Of a stretch of DNA of 64,000 bases, positions 24,146-33,116 are shown in pieces; within the stretch, counting starts at the first letter, position 1, and every line of letters starts with the position of its first letter. This DNA comes from Flavobacteriaceae bacterium (GTDB taxonomy: Bacteria > Bacteroidota > Bacteroidia > Flavobacteriales > Flavobacteriaceae). The stretch is taken from NCBI GenBank assembly GCA_030148025.1, contig JASBUG010000029.1, forward strand, positions 124,001-188,000, in the 5' to 3' direction. The translations under genes were made by a program, and so were the position numbers. The notes below the pieces were generated by a model, which did not search any database, was not told the DNA's origin, and was given only the letters and a program-made list of their open reading frames with translations.

Positions 24146-26375
24146 TGTTTAAAATTGAAGACGATACATTTCCAGCTAAAGCATCGTAAAGTTTTTTCTC
24201 GAAATCTTCTTGTTTAAAAGGCTTAGAGATAATATCATCAAATCCAGCTTCTTCAAACTCGTGCATTTTATCTTCAAGTGTTACAGCGGTAAGTGCAAAT
24301 ATGGTTAGTTCTTTGTCAAAAACACGTATTTGTTTGGTTGCTTCCAATCCGCTAATTCCAGGCATATGAATATCCATAAGCACTACATCATATTCAATTT
24401 CCTGAACTTTTTCAACAGCATCTTCGCCATTGTCAACCAGATCACAGACTAAGTTCATTTTGTTTAGAATTTTCTTAGTGATCATTTGGTTGATCTTATT
24501 GTCTTCAACAACTAATATTCTTACACTTTCAAGGTCTAGTTTGTTTAAGTCTGCAGCGTAATCTTTCTTTTTAACGCTAGCAACTTCTTGAGATTCTTCA
24601 AGAGGTATTTCTACAAAGAAACTGGTTCCTTTACCTAACTCACTTTGTAAATAAATTTTACCTTTTAATATTTTAACAAGCCCTTTTACGATTGAAAGAC
24701 CTAGTCCTGTTCCACCATATTTTCTGTTAATTTGAACAGAACCTTGAGAGAAACTCTCGAACATGCTATCCTGCTTCTCTTTAGTAATACCAATACCATT
24801 GTCTTCTACTTCAAGTCGTATTGAGTGCATTTTATCTTTAACCGATAATTGACTTACTCTAACCCAAATATCTCCATCTTTGGTAAATTTAATAGAGTTA
24901 CCAATTAGGTTGATTAATATTTGTGAGAGTTTTAATTGATCGCCATGAAAGATCTCAGGCAGTTTTTTGTCGTATTCAAAATGTACAAAAATGTTATTGT
25001 CTTGTGCCGAATTATTTAGTGCAGCAATTACATTTTCAACTTTATGTTTTAGGTTAAATATTTCAGGATCTAACTCTACTTTGTTGGCTTCAATTTTGTT
25101 TATTTGAAGGATATCGTTAATAAAGGTCAGTAAATAATCTCCAGAGAACTTCAACGATTTTAAATGTTGCATTTGTTCAGGCTTAGGATTTTCTTCAAGC
25201 AACATATTGGTTAAACCTGTTACTGCATAAAGCGGTGTTCTAAGCTCGTGTGTTACTGTAGATAAGAAATTAGTCTTCGTTTTTGCGGCAATCTCAGCAC
25301 GTTCCTTTTCAGTTAATAATTCCTCATTTTTACGATACAACATATTATTGGTCTTAAGCCTAATGTTGTTGTTTTTATAAAGCGATAATGTAAGAAGCGA
25401 CAGAATAGTAATAAGACCAACACTTAAAATGGTAGTTAATCTGTTTAAACTATCAGATTCATTCTTTTCTTTAATTTCTTCGGCTTGAGTTTGTATAATT
25501 GTGTCTTTCTTGTCCTCAGAATACTGTAATTGCTTTTCTGTAGATAAGTTAGCACTTCTCATAGCCAAAATAGAGTCGTTTAGATTTATAAACAGTTTTA
25601 AATTTGAGTTGGCTAGCTGATATTTTCCTTGTTGCTCGTATATAGTGCTTAAAAGCTGATAACTTTCGTTTAAGGTTTTTAAATGATTATTGCTTTTTGC
25701 AATAGCCGATCCTTCAAGTGTTTGATCTAAAGCTTTGTTTATTTTTCCTTCTTTTAAAGCAATATTTGCACTGTAAATAAGTGCAGCACTTTGAATTTCT
25801 GGTAAATTATGCTTTTTAGAAAGAATAATGGCCTTATCAACAAGAATTGTTGCTTCACTAAGTTTGTCTTGTTCAACATGTGCTTTTACCTCATTGAGGG
25901 TAACTTTTGCAACTAATTCATCAAGTCCTTCCTCTTCAAATATTGTTTTTGCTGATTTTAAATAATCTAAAGCATTTACAAAATCTTTTTTCTCCAGATA
26001 AATAATTCCACATATATATCTTGAAATAGCCAAATTCTCTTTATCATCAATACCTCTTTGAATATTCATGGCTTTCAAGATGGTAATTTGCGCATCTTGA
26101 TACTCTTCTACGTTATATTGAAGGTTAGCAATTTTAGACAAAATAATGCCTTGTTCTTTTTCTGCTTTAATTTTCTCAGCTATATCTAACGCGTTTTCTA
26201 GCGTATGAATGGCATTAAAGAAATTGGAGTCTTTGGTTTGTTTGTCTGCCTCATTAATGAAAAATTCAATTTTATTTTTCGACAAATCAACATCGTCCTC
26301 AATGTTGGTTTGAGGGTACAACGCAGTAGTTAATAAGACTAAAAAAACAAATATGTGATATTTGATTCGGGACAT
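24135..26375 (-). CDS. Hybrid sensor histidine kinase with TPR sensor and receiver domain
   Basis: 746 residues. After a signal peptide comes a periplasmic block of TPR-like repeats (residues 30-290), one membrane helix (about 310-332), the phosphoacceptor His in STVTHELRTPL, an HATPase domain (LIGNSIKFTKDGD, DNGIGI, YGGTGLGLSI) and a C-terminal receiver (VVEDNKINQMI, phosphorylated Asp in VLMDIHMPG, Lys in SKPF). No cytoplasmic DNA-binding domain is present, so output goes through a phosphorelay partner not seen nearby. Three related copies of GCATTTTATCGAYAAAT stand upstream. Confidence 0.92.
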   Translation of the reverse strand: MSRIKYHIFVFLVLLTTALYPQTNIEDDVDLSKNKIEFFINEADKQTKDSNFFNAIHTLENALDIAEKIKAEKEQGIILSKIANLQYNVEEYQDAQITILKAMNIQRGIDDKENLAISRYICGIIYLEKKDFVNALDYLKSAKTIFEEEGLDELVAKVTLNEVKAHVEQDKLSEATILVDKAIILSKKHNLPEIQSAALIYSANIALKEGKINKALDQTLEGSAIAKSNNHLKTLNESYQLLSTIYEQQGKYQLANSNLKLFINLNDSILAMRSANLSTEKQLQYSEDKKDTIIQTQAEEIKEKNESDSLNRLTTILSVGLITILSLLTLSLYKNNNIRLKTNNMLYRKNEELLTEKERAEIAAKTKTNFLSTVTHELRTPLYAVTGLTNMLLEENPKPEQMQHLKSLKFSGDYLLTFINDILQINKIEANKVELDPEIFNLKHKVENVIAALNNSAQDNNIFVHFEYDKKLPEIFHGDQLKLSQILINLIGNSIKFTKDGDIWVRVSQLSVKDKMHSIRLEVEDNGIGITKEKQDSMFESFSQGSVQINRKYGGTGLGLSIVKGLVKILKGKIYLQSELGKGTSFFVEIPLEESQEVASVKKKDYAADLNKLDLESVRILVVEDNKINQMITKKILNKMNLVCDLVDNGEDAVEKVQEIEYDVVLMDIHMPGISGLEATKQIRVFDKELTIFALTAVTLEDKMHEFEEAGFDDIISKPFKQEDFEKKLYDALAGNVSSSILNTSR

Positions 26376-26383
26376 TTTTAAGT

Positions 26384-26460
26384 CATTTTATCGACAAATA
26401 TAACAATTTATTCGACAAAATGCACTTTTTAACAAAATTTCTGCATTTTATCGATAAATT
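26384..26460. promoter_or_regulatory. Histidine kinase promoter with three related copies of an AT-rich motif
   Basis: TGCATTTTATCGATAAATT (26442-26460) and AATTTATTCGACAAAATGCA (26405-26424) are inverted copies; a third, CATTTTATCGACAAAT (26384-26399), is in direct orientation with the first. A -7 box TATATTTG lies at 26395-26402 on the minus strand, inside the third copy. The arrangement suggests an operator for the kinase gene or the end of the gap transcript. Confidence 0.55.
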
Positions 26461-26464
26461 AATT

Positions 26465-27451
26465 TTAGGATAATTTACGAATTAAATCGATAATTCTAGT
26501 TGAATACCCTGTTTCATTATCGTACCATCCAATAATTTTTACCATATTCCCAATTACAGATGTCATTTGCGAATCGAATATGCAAGAATGTGGGTTACCA
26601 ATAATATCTATAGATACAATTGGATCCTCAGTATATTCCAAAATACCTTTGTATTTATTATTGGCAGCTTCTTTAAATGCACTATTAACTTCTTCAACAC
26701 TTACATTTCTAGAAACATTAAAAGTAATGTCGGTTAAAGATCCATTAGCAACAGGGACTCTTATACCACAACCACCAATAACATTTGATAGTTCTGGAAA
26801 AATTTTGGTTAACGCTTTTGCGGCACCAGTAGTTGTTGGTACTATAGATTGTCCTGCAGCACGAGCACGTCTAAGATCACGATGTGGTTGGTCGTGCAAA
26901 CTTTGATCTGTAGTATAGGAATGCACAGTTGTGATATACGCTTGTTCAACACCGCATAGATTTTTAATGATGTCTATCATTGGTGCAGCATTGTTAGTGG
27001 TGCAAGAAGCATTAGAGATGATATCTTCACCATTAATAATATGATCGTTTACACCTAAAACAACAGTTTGAATAGTATCTTCAGTCGGAGGGACAGAAAG
27101 AATAACCTTTTTTGCGCCATTTAAAATATGATGCTGCAGTTGTTCTTTAGATTTGTACTTGCCAGTTGCTTCTATAACAATATCAACATTAAATGACTTC
27201 CAATCTATGTTAGTAATATCCTGTTGGTTTTGTAGGTTGATCTCTGTCGAGTTTACAATAATATGATTATTGTTATGTGAAATATCTTCATTGAAAATAC
27301 CATGTATGCTATCATATTTTAATAAATGACTTAATGTTTTTGCGTCTGCAAGGTCATTTATAGCTACAACTTGAATATCTGGATTGTTTTGGAGAAGTCT
27401 AAACACACGTCTGCCTATACGACCAAAACCATTTATGGCGATATTAATCAT
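26465..27451 (-). CDS. gapA: Glyceraldehyde-3-phosphate dehydrogenase
   Basis: 328 residues. NAD motif INGFGRIGRRVFR at the N-terminus, catalytic Cys in SNASCTTNNAAP (about residue 150), GAAKAL for phosphate binding and WYDNETGYSTR at the end. A shorter sequence than the main glycolytic enzyme of many bacteria; whether it is the only GAPDH of the genome cannot be seen. It starts one base after the stop of lipA on the same strand. Confidence 0.94.
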   Translation of the reverse strand: MINIAINGFGRIGRRVFRLLQNNPDIQVVAINDLADAKTLSHLLKYDSIHGIFNEDISHNNNHIIVNSTEINLQNQQDITNIDWKSFNVDIVIEATGKYKSKEQLQHHILNGAKKVILSVPPTEDTIQTVVLGVNDHIINGEDIISNASCTTNNAAPMIDIIKNLCGVEQAYITTVHSYTTDQSLHDQPHRDLRRARAAGQSIVPTTTGAAKALTKIFPELSNVIGGCGIRVPVANGSLTDITFNVSRNVSVEEVNSAFKEAANNKYKGILEYTEDPIVSIDIIGNPHSCIFDSQMTSVIGNMVKIIGWYDNETGYSTRIIDLIRKLS

Positions 27452-27452
27452 A

Positions 27453-28328
27453 CTAAAGGATGTGTTTTTGAGCTCTGTATGAAGATCTTACTAGAGCACT
27501 ACTTTCAACATGACGAAAACCTAGATCTAAACCAATTTCTTCATATTCTTTAAATTGATCGGGAGTGATGAATTGTTTTACAGGTAAATGTTTTTTGCTA
27601 GGTTGTAAATATTGTCCAATGGTTACTACATCTACTTTTGCTTCCTTTAACTCATGAAGTGTTTCAATAACTTCTTCTCTTTCTTCACCAAGTCCAAGCA
27701 TGATTCCTGTTTTTGTTCGTCTTTGTCCGTTTTCTTTTAAATATTTTAAAACTCCCAAACTTCTATCATATTTTGCCTGGATACGTACCTCACGAGTAAG
27801 CCTGCGAACAGTTTCCATGTTATGAGAAATTACCTCAGGAGCAACATCTATAAGTCTATCCAGATGTTGATCTATACCTTGAAAATCCGGAATTAAAGTT
27901 TCTAGCGTCGTCTCTGGGTTCATTCTACGAACTGCTTTTACAGTTTCTGCCCACATGATACTTCCCATGTCTTTAAGATCATCTCTATCAACACTAGTTA
28001 AAACAGCGTGTTTAATCTTCATTAGTTTTATAGAACGTGCTACTTTTTCTGGTTCATCCCAATCTACAGTTTCAGGACGTCCGGTTTTAACACCACAAAA
28101 TCCACAAGAGCGTGTGCAAATATTTCCAAGAATCATAAAGGTAGCAGTACCTTCTCCCCAACATTCGCCCATATTCGGGCAGCTTCCAGAAGTACAAATA
28201 GTATTTAATTTATACTTATCTACAAGACCTCTTAATTCGGTATACTTTTTACCTGTTGGAAGTTTAACTCTTAACCATTTTGGTTTTGGCTGACGCTGTA
28301 CGGTATTTGAACTTGTTTCTATACTCAT
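27453..28328 (-). CDS. lipA: Lipoyl synthase
   Basis: 291 residues. The auxiliary cluster Cys are in [12 protein letters not shown], the radical-SAM CxxxCxxC is CTRSCGFC, and the C-terminal RSSYRA motif gives the Ser ligand of the auxiliary cluster. It inserts two sulfurs into octanoyl groups on 2-oxoacid dehydrogenases and glycine cleavage protein H. A -7 box TATCTTTG (28349-28356) stands 20 bases upstream; gapA follows on the same transcript. Confidence 0.97.
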   Translation of the reverse strand: MSIETSSNTVQRQPKPKWLRVKLPTGKKYTELRGLVDKYKLNTICTSGSCPNMGECWGEGTATFMILGNICTRSCGFCGVKTGRPETVDWDEPEKVARSIKLMKIKHAVLTSVDRDDLKDMGSIMWAETVKAVRRMNPETTLETLIPDFQGIDQHLDRLIDVAPEVISHNMETVRRLTREVRIQAKYDRSLGVLKYLKENGQRRTKTGIMLGLGEEREEVIETLHELKEAKVDVVTIGQYLQPSKKHLPVKQFITPDQFKEYEEIGLDLGFRHVESSALVRSSYRAQKHIL

Positions 28329-28348
28329 GAGAATTACAAATATGAGGG

Positions 28349-28356
28349 CAAAGATA
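28349..28356 (-). promoter_or_regulatory. -7 promoter element of lipA-gapA
   Basis: TATCTTTG on the minus strand matches TAnnTTTG and leaves a leader of about 15 bases. Confidence 0.55.
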
Positions 28357-28379
28357 CGAAGTATTGTATTAAAAAAGTG

Positions 28380-29609
28380 TTATAAAATAGTAAGATACCA
28401 AATGCTAAATCCTATTAAGAACAAGATGCCTAACCAGCTTAAAATATGTAGTTTTAAGGAAGGTCTAGATGCTTCAGGTGTATGTTTGCTACTAATGAGT
28501 TTATAATTGATGATTGCATAAAAGGGAGCAGTCAAAAATGATAATATGGTTGCAATTTTTACAAGAAGTCCCATTTCAGATGCAAAAGCAAAGAAAATAA
28601 TAATGGTCCCTAATACCAATAATAGTATCCAAGCTAGATAGCCTCTTTTATAATTTCTATTAAATAGAAGTTCTAAAGTTCTGTCCATAGCTCTAGGCGA
28701 TGCGTCTAAACAAGTTAAAGTTGTACTAAACATAGTAGTAAAAGCAGCAATGCCTATTAATATATAGGCCCAGTCACCTAAACTGCTTGTGTACATTTCT
28801 ATAAGCTGACCAGAAAATTCACCAGCTGCACTGCTAAAAGATTCTCCTGAGCCAAACATGACCAAACAACCTAAAAGTGCAAAACAGATTCCAAGAATTA
28901 CTGTTCCTATATAACCAACATTAAAATCGAATAAGGCAGAGTCTGAATTAAACTCAGCATCATCTTTACGTTTTTCTACAGCCCATAATGAGTGCCAAAC
29001 AGAAATATCAAGAGGAGCAGGCATCCATCCCATAAAGGCGATTAGAAATCCTATTTCAAGAGTTTCTTTTGGTAAAACTTGAGTAAAAGAAAGAGGTGTG
29101 TCATTATTAATTAAAGCAGCAACTACAGCAGCAACTGTGCTTATTGACAGAGTAATTATAATAATTTTTATTAAACTGTCTAGTAATTTATAACGGCCTA
29201 TAACTAGTAAAGCGAAACTAATAGCTAATATTACTATAGTCCAAAGCTTAACACCTAATTCAGGATCAAACCCTAGATTGCCAAATAGTGAAGATGCTAA
29301 TCCTGCAGTAACAATTGTTACGGCAGTTTGGATGGTGAACATAGTAGCGAAGGTTAATATAAAATATGCTACTAAAATGCCATTTCCCATTTTTTTATAA
29401 CCGTCTAATAAGCTTTGACCTGTTGCCGAAGCATAACGAGGTCCAAATTGAAAGAAAGGATATTTAAATAGGTTCACTAACAGTAAAGCCCAGATTAAGC
29501 CCAGACCAAAATCGGCGCCAGCTCTTGTTGATTGCACTAAATGCGATACACCAATTGCTGCACCAGCAAATAATAATCCAGGGCCAAGTTTCTTTAAACT
29601 AAATTTCAT
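28380..29609 (-). CDS. NRAMP-superfamily membrane transporter lacking the canonical metal motif
   Basis: 409 residues, about 11 membrane helices. The fold is NRAMP-like (GPGLLFAGAAIG in helix 1, FMGWMPAPLDISVW in helix 6). In metal-transporting NRAMPs helix 1 carries DPGN and helix 6 MPHN; here helix 1 reads GVSHLVQS and helix 6 keeps only MP, so Asp and Asn metal ligands are absent. Substrate is therefore open. Its start overlaps the ECF sigma gene by 11 bases. Confidence 0.78.
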   Translation of the reverse strand: MKFSLKKLGPGLLFAGAAIGVSHLVQSTRAGADFGLGLIWALLLVNLFKYPFFQFGPRYASATGQSLLDGYKKMGNGILVAYFILTFATMFTIQTAVTIVTAGLASSLFGNLGFDPELGVKLWTIVILAISFALLVIGRYKLLDSLIKIIIITLSISTVAAVVAALINNDTPLSFTQVLPKETLEIGFLIAFMGWMPAPLDISVWHSLWAVEKRKDDAEFNSDSALFDFNVGYIGTVILGICFALLGCLVMFGSGESFSSAAGEFSGQLIEMYTSSLGDWAYILIGIAAFTTMFSTTLTCLDASPRAMDRTLELLFNRNYKRGYLAWILLLVLGTIIIFFAFASEMGLLVKIATILSFLTAPFYAIINYKLISSKHTPEASRPSLKLHILSWLGILFLIGFSIWYLTIL

Positions 29610-30156
29610 TGTTTTTTTGAATAATTTCAGCTAATAGTTTTTTAGCTCTCAAAAGCTTTACTTTGACATTGTTCATTGGCTCATTTAGCTTTTTTGATAT
29701 TTCTAGATAGCTTAGTTCTTGAAAATACCTAAGGTTAATTACTTCTTGATAATGGGGTTTTAATTTTTTTATATCCTTTAAAAGTTTAGCAAGGTTTTGC
29801 TCTGTAATAATTTTATCTTCAGGAGATGGAGATTCGTCTATAATGCGTTTAACACGTTCGTCATGATCTTCACTACTTTCGTTAGAAATAGAAGCGTTTT
29901 TCATTCTTAGAAAATCAATATGAATGTTTTTAGCAATTGTAATTAACCAAGTTTTAAACTTATACTTTTCATTATAGGAATGAATCTTATCAAAAGCTCT
30001 GGAAAATGTTTGAATTGTAATGTCTTCAGCATCATTTTCGTTACCTGTTCGTTTTAATAAAAAGCCATAAACATCATTCCAAAAAGTGTCAAGTAAAAAG
30101 TTGAAAGCTATTTGATTGTTTTCCTTAGCTTTTGTAATGGCTTGTTTTATTTCCAA
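29599..30156 (-). CDS. ECF-type RNA polymerase sigma factor
   Basis: 185 residues with sigma-70 region 2 (FNFLLDTFWNDVYGFLLKRTGNENDAEDITIQ type, about residues 15-85) and region 4 (LRYFQELSYLEISKKL HTH, about 140-175). No anti-sigma gene adjoins it. It overlaps both neighbours (10 bases with the glycosyltransferase, 11 with the transporter), so it is co-translated with them rather than paired with a regulator. Confidence 0.88.
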   Translation of the reverse strand: MEIKQAITKAKENNQIAFNFLLDTFWNDVYGFLLKRTGNENDAEDITIQTFSRAFDKIHSYNEKYKFKTWLITIAKNIHIDFLRMKNASISNESSEDHDERVKRIIDESPSPEDKIITEQNLAKLLKDIKKLKPHYQEVINLRYFQELSYLEISKKLNEPMNNVKVKLLRAKKLLAEIIQKNNEI

Positions 30157-31259
30157 CGACTATGTTTTGAAGAAAGATTAGATATAAAGATAAATAATTG
30201 TGAGACAATTAAAAATAATTCTAAAAATGGAAAGAAAATAATAAGATCTTGTTCGTTGAGTGTTTTAGACGATTTTCCTAAAACAACATAAGCTGTAAGA
30301 AGTCTTATTACAAATAAAGCCAATACTAGTTTCCATTGAAATAAAAACAAAAACAGAACGATACTAAGTATCCAGAATAGCAATTGGGATAAATAAAATA
30401 ATCCTAAAAGTAGTTTATGAATTGTTTTATAATGTTTTGAAGTTGAAACATGCCGTTTTTTTTGCTGAAACCAATTGCGAAAAGATGTTTCAGGAAGCGA
30501 TTCTGTAAAACTGTCTTTAGAAAAGCACAGTGCTGTATTTTTAGCAGATGCTACCTGATTGACAAAAAGGTCGTCGTCACCAGATTTAATATCCATATGG
30601 TTCATAAAACCTCGTGCCTTAAAAAACTCTTCTTTTCTGTAAGCTAAATTTCGCCCAACAGCCATATAAGGCAACCCAATTTTTGTATACGAAAAATATT
30701 GAATAGCCGTTAACAAGGTTTCAAACCTAATGAGTTTGTTTAAAAAACTACCTTTTATTTTTTTGTAGGCACCATACCCAAGTACAAGCGTTTTTGTATT
30801 GGTAAAGCGGCTACTCATTTGTTTTATCCAATGTTTTGAAACGGGTTTGCAATCTGCATCTGTAAATAATAAGAAATTATGTGAAGCAGCTTTAATTCCT
30901 AATGTTAAAGCGTATTTTTTACTGCCCCAAAAAGCTTCTACAGGTTTTACATTTACAACTTTTATGTTGTTATACTTAGCTTCAAAAGATTTGATGATGT
31001 CTAAGCTATGATCTCGAGAACCATCATTAATTAAAACAACTTCAAATTCTGGATAGTCTTGATGTAAAATTGAGGGTAGAAATTTTTCAAGATTATCGGC
31101 TTCATTTTTGGCACATACAATAACCGAAACAGGAATGTTCTTCTGTTTGTAATTTTGTGATTTACCAAAAGCAAATCGGCTATAAATAAAAGCGTAAAAA
31201 AGTAATTGAATAAAAACCGTAATTATAAAAGTGTAAAATAAAATATCTAACACAATCAT
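30147..31259 (-). CDS. Membrane-bound family 2 glycosyltransferase
   Basis: 370 residues. An N-terminal membrane helix, then a GT-A fold: VSVIVCAKNEADNLEKFL, nucleotide-sugar DXD region FTDADCKP, acceptor GDDDLFVN and QQKKRH (QxxRW-type). Two or three membrane helices close the C-terminus (about 280-365). It transfers sugars to a lipid or polymer acceptor at the inner membrane. It is co-transcribed with a small membrane protein upstream and an ECF sigma factor downstream. Confidence 0.9.
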   Translation of the reverse strand: MIVLDILFYTFIITVFIQLLFYAFIYSRFAFGKSQNYKQKNIPVSVIVCAKNEADNLEKFLPSILHQDYPEFEVVLINDGSRDHSLDIIKSFEAKYNNIKVVNVKPVEAFWGSKKYALTLGIKAASHNFLLFTDADCKPVSKHWIKQMSSRFTNTKTLVLGYGAYKKIKGSFLNKLIRFETLLTAIQYFSYTKIGLPYMAVGRNLAYRKEEFFKARGFMNHMDIKSGDDDLFVNQVASAKNTALCFSKDSFTESLPETSFRNWFQQKKRHVSTSKHYKTIHKLLLGLFYLSQLLFWILSIVLFLFLFQWKLVLALFVIRLLTAYVVLGKSSKTLNEQDLIIFFPFLELFLIVSQLFIFISNLSSKHSRWK

Positions 31260-31266
31260 TAATTAC

Positions 31267-31470
31267 TTACGAGTGTTGAGGTTCGTTACAATCTTTAAAT
31301 TGATCTGGAGTTTTTCCACAAAATCCGCAAGGCTCTCCTTCAGCATTTAATACTGGGTTTTGACTAGCGCAAGTTCCAGCAAATTTACCATCTTTTTTTG
31401 CCCAAATTTTAATTGCAATACCAGCAATTGCTAAGCCTAAAAGAGCGAACGTTATGAGTAGAAGTTTCAT
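31267..31470 (-). CDS. Small membrane protein with C-terminal Cys cluster
   Basis: 67 residues: one N-terminal membrane helix (residues 2-24), then a short tail with four Cys, CASQNPVLNAEGEPCGFC and DCNEPQ, a possible metal site or disulfide pair. Widespread in Flavobacteriia as an unassigned membrane protein. It opens the operon with the glycosyltransferase; a -7 box TATCTTTG is at 31487-31494. Confidence 0.7.
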   Translation of the reverse strand: MKLLLITFALLGLAIAGIAIKIWAKKDGKFAGTCASQNPVLNAEGEPCGFCGKTPDQFKDCNEPQHS

Positions 31471-31486
31471 ACTTAAATTGTTTGTG

Positions 31487-31494
31487 CAAAGATA
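31487..31494 (-). promoter_or_regulatory. -7 promoter element of the small membrane protein-GT2-ECF-transporter operon
   Basis: TATCTTTG on the minus strand, 16 bases upstream of the ATG at 31470. Confidence 0.55.
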
Positions 31495-31581
31495 TAGTTT
31501 TTAGTAGAAAAAGAATAAAATTAATACAATGAAATAGTATATAACATATCTTTTATTTATAGTTATAATGGACGTATAAAT

Positions 31582-31610
31582 AAAAAGACCTTACATATGT
31601 AAGGCCTTTT
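31582..31610 (-). terminator. Terminator after the anti-sigma factor gene
   Basis: CCTTACAT pairs with ATGTAAGG (31589-31604), extended by GA/CC and A/T pairs, and the minus strand runs into a T tract. It lies 24 bases past the stop codon at 31634. Confidence 0.85.
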
Positions 31611-31633
31611 ATGAGTATAAACGAAAAATTAGA

Positions 31634-32428
31634 TTATTCGTTGTTCTTTTTTAAGGAAATTTCAGCTACCGAATTTTCCAGAGATGCATCTTTATTACCG
31701 CCTTTAGGCTCAATAGTAATATTTAAGCTTAAAGCATCTTCAATGTATGGCACCGATTTTAATTTGCGATCAGCCATATCTAAAATTCCTAGATTGACCA
31801 TTTTATCCTGCAATTGCGCCCATAGCTGGTATGATTGTTCTTCAGAGATTTTTGGTAATGAAACCACATCAATAAGCGATGATTTATCTACAGGGTTTAT
31901 ATAAGCGACCGTTTTAAGATCTTCAGCTCTGCCATTTCCGCGTAGTACGTATTTTTCTGTTTCAGGGTTATTAAGCTTCATAAGTTCTCTCATAACACCA
32001 TCAAGCTTACCATTGTTATTGTTTATATCATCTCTTAGGTCAAAGATCTCTTCTGCTATAGTATTATTTTCTTGAAGAAGCTTTTGATTTTGATTATATA
32101 ACATATACGACGTTCCAGCAAATATCAAAGCTGCAACACTAGCAGCAATGCCAAACCAAAAACGAGGTTTTGGTTGAGATCGTAAATGAACCACAGGTTT
32201 GTCGTCAATAGCGTCTAAAATAACATCAAGCGTGTAAGAAGGTGGTCGAACCGCTTGGGTTTTTGCAACCAATTCTAAATGATCTTGTAAAATGTTGTAT
32301 TCCTCTTTAACTTCTGGATACTTAGAAATATAGGATTCTACTTCTACAGTTTCTGAAGCTGTAGTAGCTCCTATTAAGTACTTATCTAGTAAACCAGACT
32401 CTAAAAATGTATGTACTTTTTTTTCCAT
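31634..32428 (-). CDS. RskA-type anti-sigma factor
   Basis: 264 residues: an N-terminal cytoplasmic sigma-binding region (LDKYLIGATTASETVEVESY), a membrane helix (about residues 90-110, FWFGIAASVAALIFAGTSYML type), a short coiled coil, and a C-terminal extracytoplasmic RskA domain (YQLWAQLQDKMVNLGIL, LNITIEPKGG). It holds the adjacent ECF sigma factor inactive until an envelope signal leads to release. The sigma gene ends 10 bases upstream on the same strand. Confidence 0.9.
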   Translation of the reverse strand: MEKKVHTFLESGLLDKYLIGATTASETVEVESYISKYPEVKEEYNILQDHLELVAKTQAVRPPSYTLDVILDAIDDKPVVHLRSQPKPRFWFGIAASVAALIFAGTSYMLYNQNQKLLQENNTIAEEIFDLRDDINNNNGKLDGVMRELMKLNNPETEKYVLRGNGRAEDLKTVAYINPVDKSSLIDVVSLPKISEEQSYQLWAQLQDKMVNLGILDMADRKLKSVPYIEDALSLNITIEPKGGNKDASLENSVAEISLKKNNE

Positions 32429-32438
32429 GACTGTATTT

Positions 32439-32969
32439 TTACGGATTGTAGATCTTTTTTAATTCTCTCAATCCAATTTTTAATCTGGATTTAATCGTAC
32501 CTAATGGAATATCTAGCTCGTCGCTAGCTTCCTGTTGTGTCATTCCCTCAAAAAAGAGTGCTTTTAACACAGTTTGATACTTTATGTCCAGTGTTGCGAC
32601 ATGCTTTTGTAAATCAATAGCATCTTGATTTAAACCTGATGTCGATAACTTATATACGTTAGAATCGGCTATTTGGACTTCTTTTTCAAATTTTAAATTA
32701 TGACTACGCAGTTTATCGATTGCAGTATTTCTTGCAATTCTATACAACCATGTAAATAATTTTGCTTTTTTAGGATCGTATTTTTTTGAATATCTCCAGA
32801 TTTTAATAAAGCTTTCCTGAAGTGCATCCTGGGCCATAGCTTCATCTGGAGTAATCTTTGAAATTACACCTAAAAGTGATGCTGCATAATTTTCATAAAT
32901 AATAGGGATGGCGCGTTTGTCGCCTTCCTGAAGTAAACTAACGATATGTTGTTCTAATTTTGAAACCAA
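32439..32969 (-). CDS. ECF sigma factor (SigK-like) paired with RskA anti-sigma
   Basis: 176 residues. Region 2 (ALQESFIKIWRYSKKYDPKKA, LFTWLYRIARNTAIDKLRSH) and region 4 (LKALFFEGMTQQEASDELDIP, LGTIKSRLKIGLREL) are complete. The immediately downstream RskA protein is its likely partner; in relatives the pair responds to envelope or oxidative stress. The 147-base gap upstream holds nothing I can identify. Confidence 0.93.
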   Translation of the reverse strand: MVSKLEQHIVSLLQEGDKRAIPIIYENYAASLLGVISKITPDEAMAQDALQESFIKIWRYSKKYDPKKAKLFTWLYRIARNTAIDKLRSHNLKFEKEVQIADSNVYKLSTSGLNQDAIDLQKHVATLDIKYQTVLKALFFEGMTQQEASDELDIPLGTIKSRLKIGLRELKKIYNP

Positions 32970-33116
32970 ATTGTTAATGCTGTAACATGCTTATACTCAA
33001 AATGTATGTTGAATATAGAACCATAAAATTACTAAAAACAAGGCAACAATTATACCAGAAGGATGTGACTTGGGGTAATTTGTTTCTGCTTTTACTTTTT
33101 TAAGTAACGTAAAATG

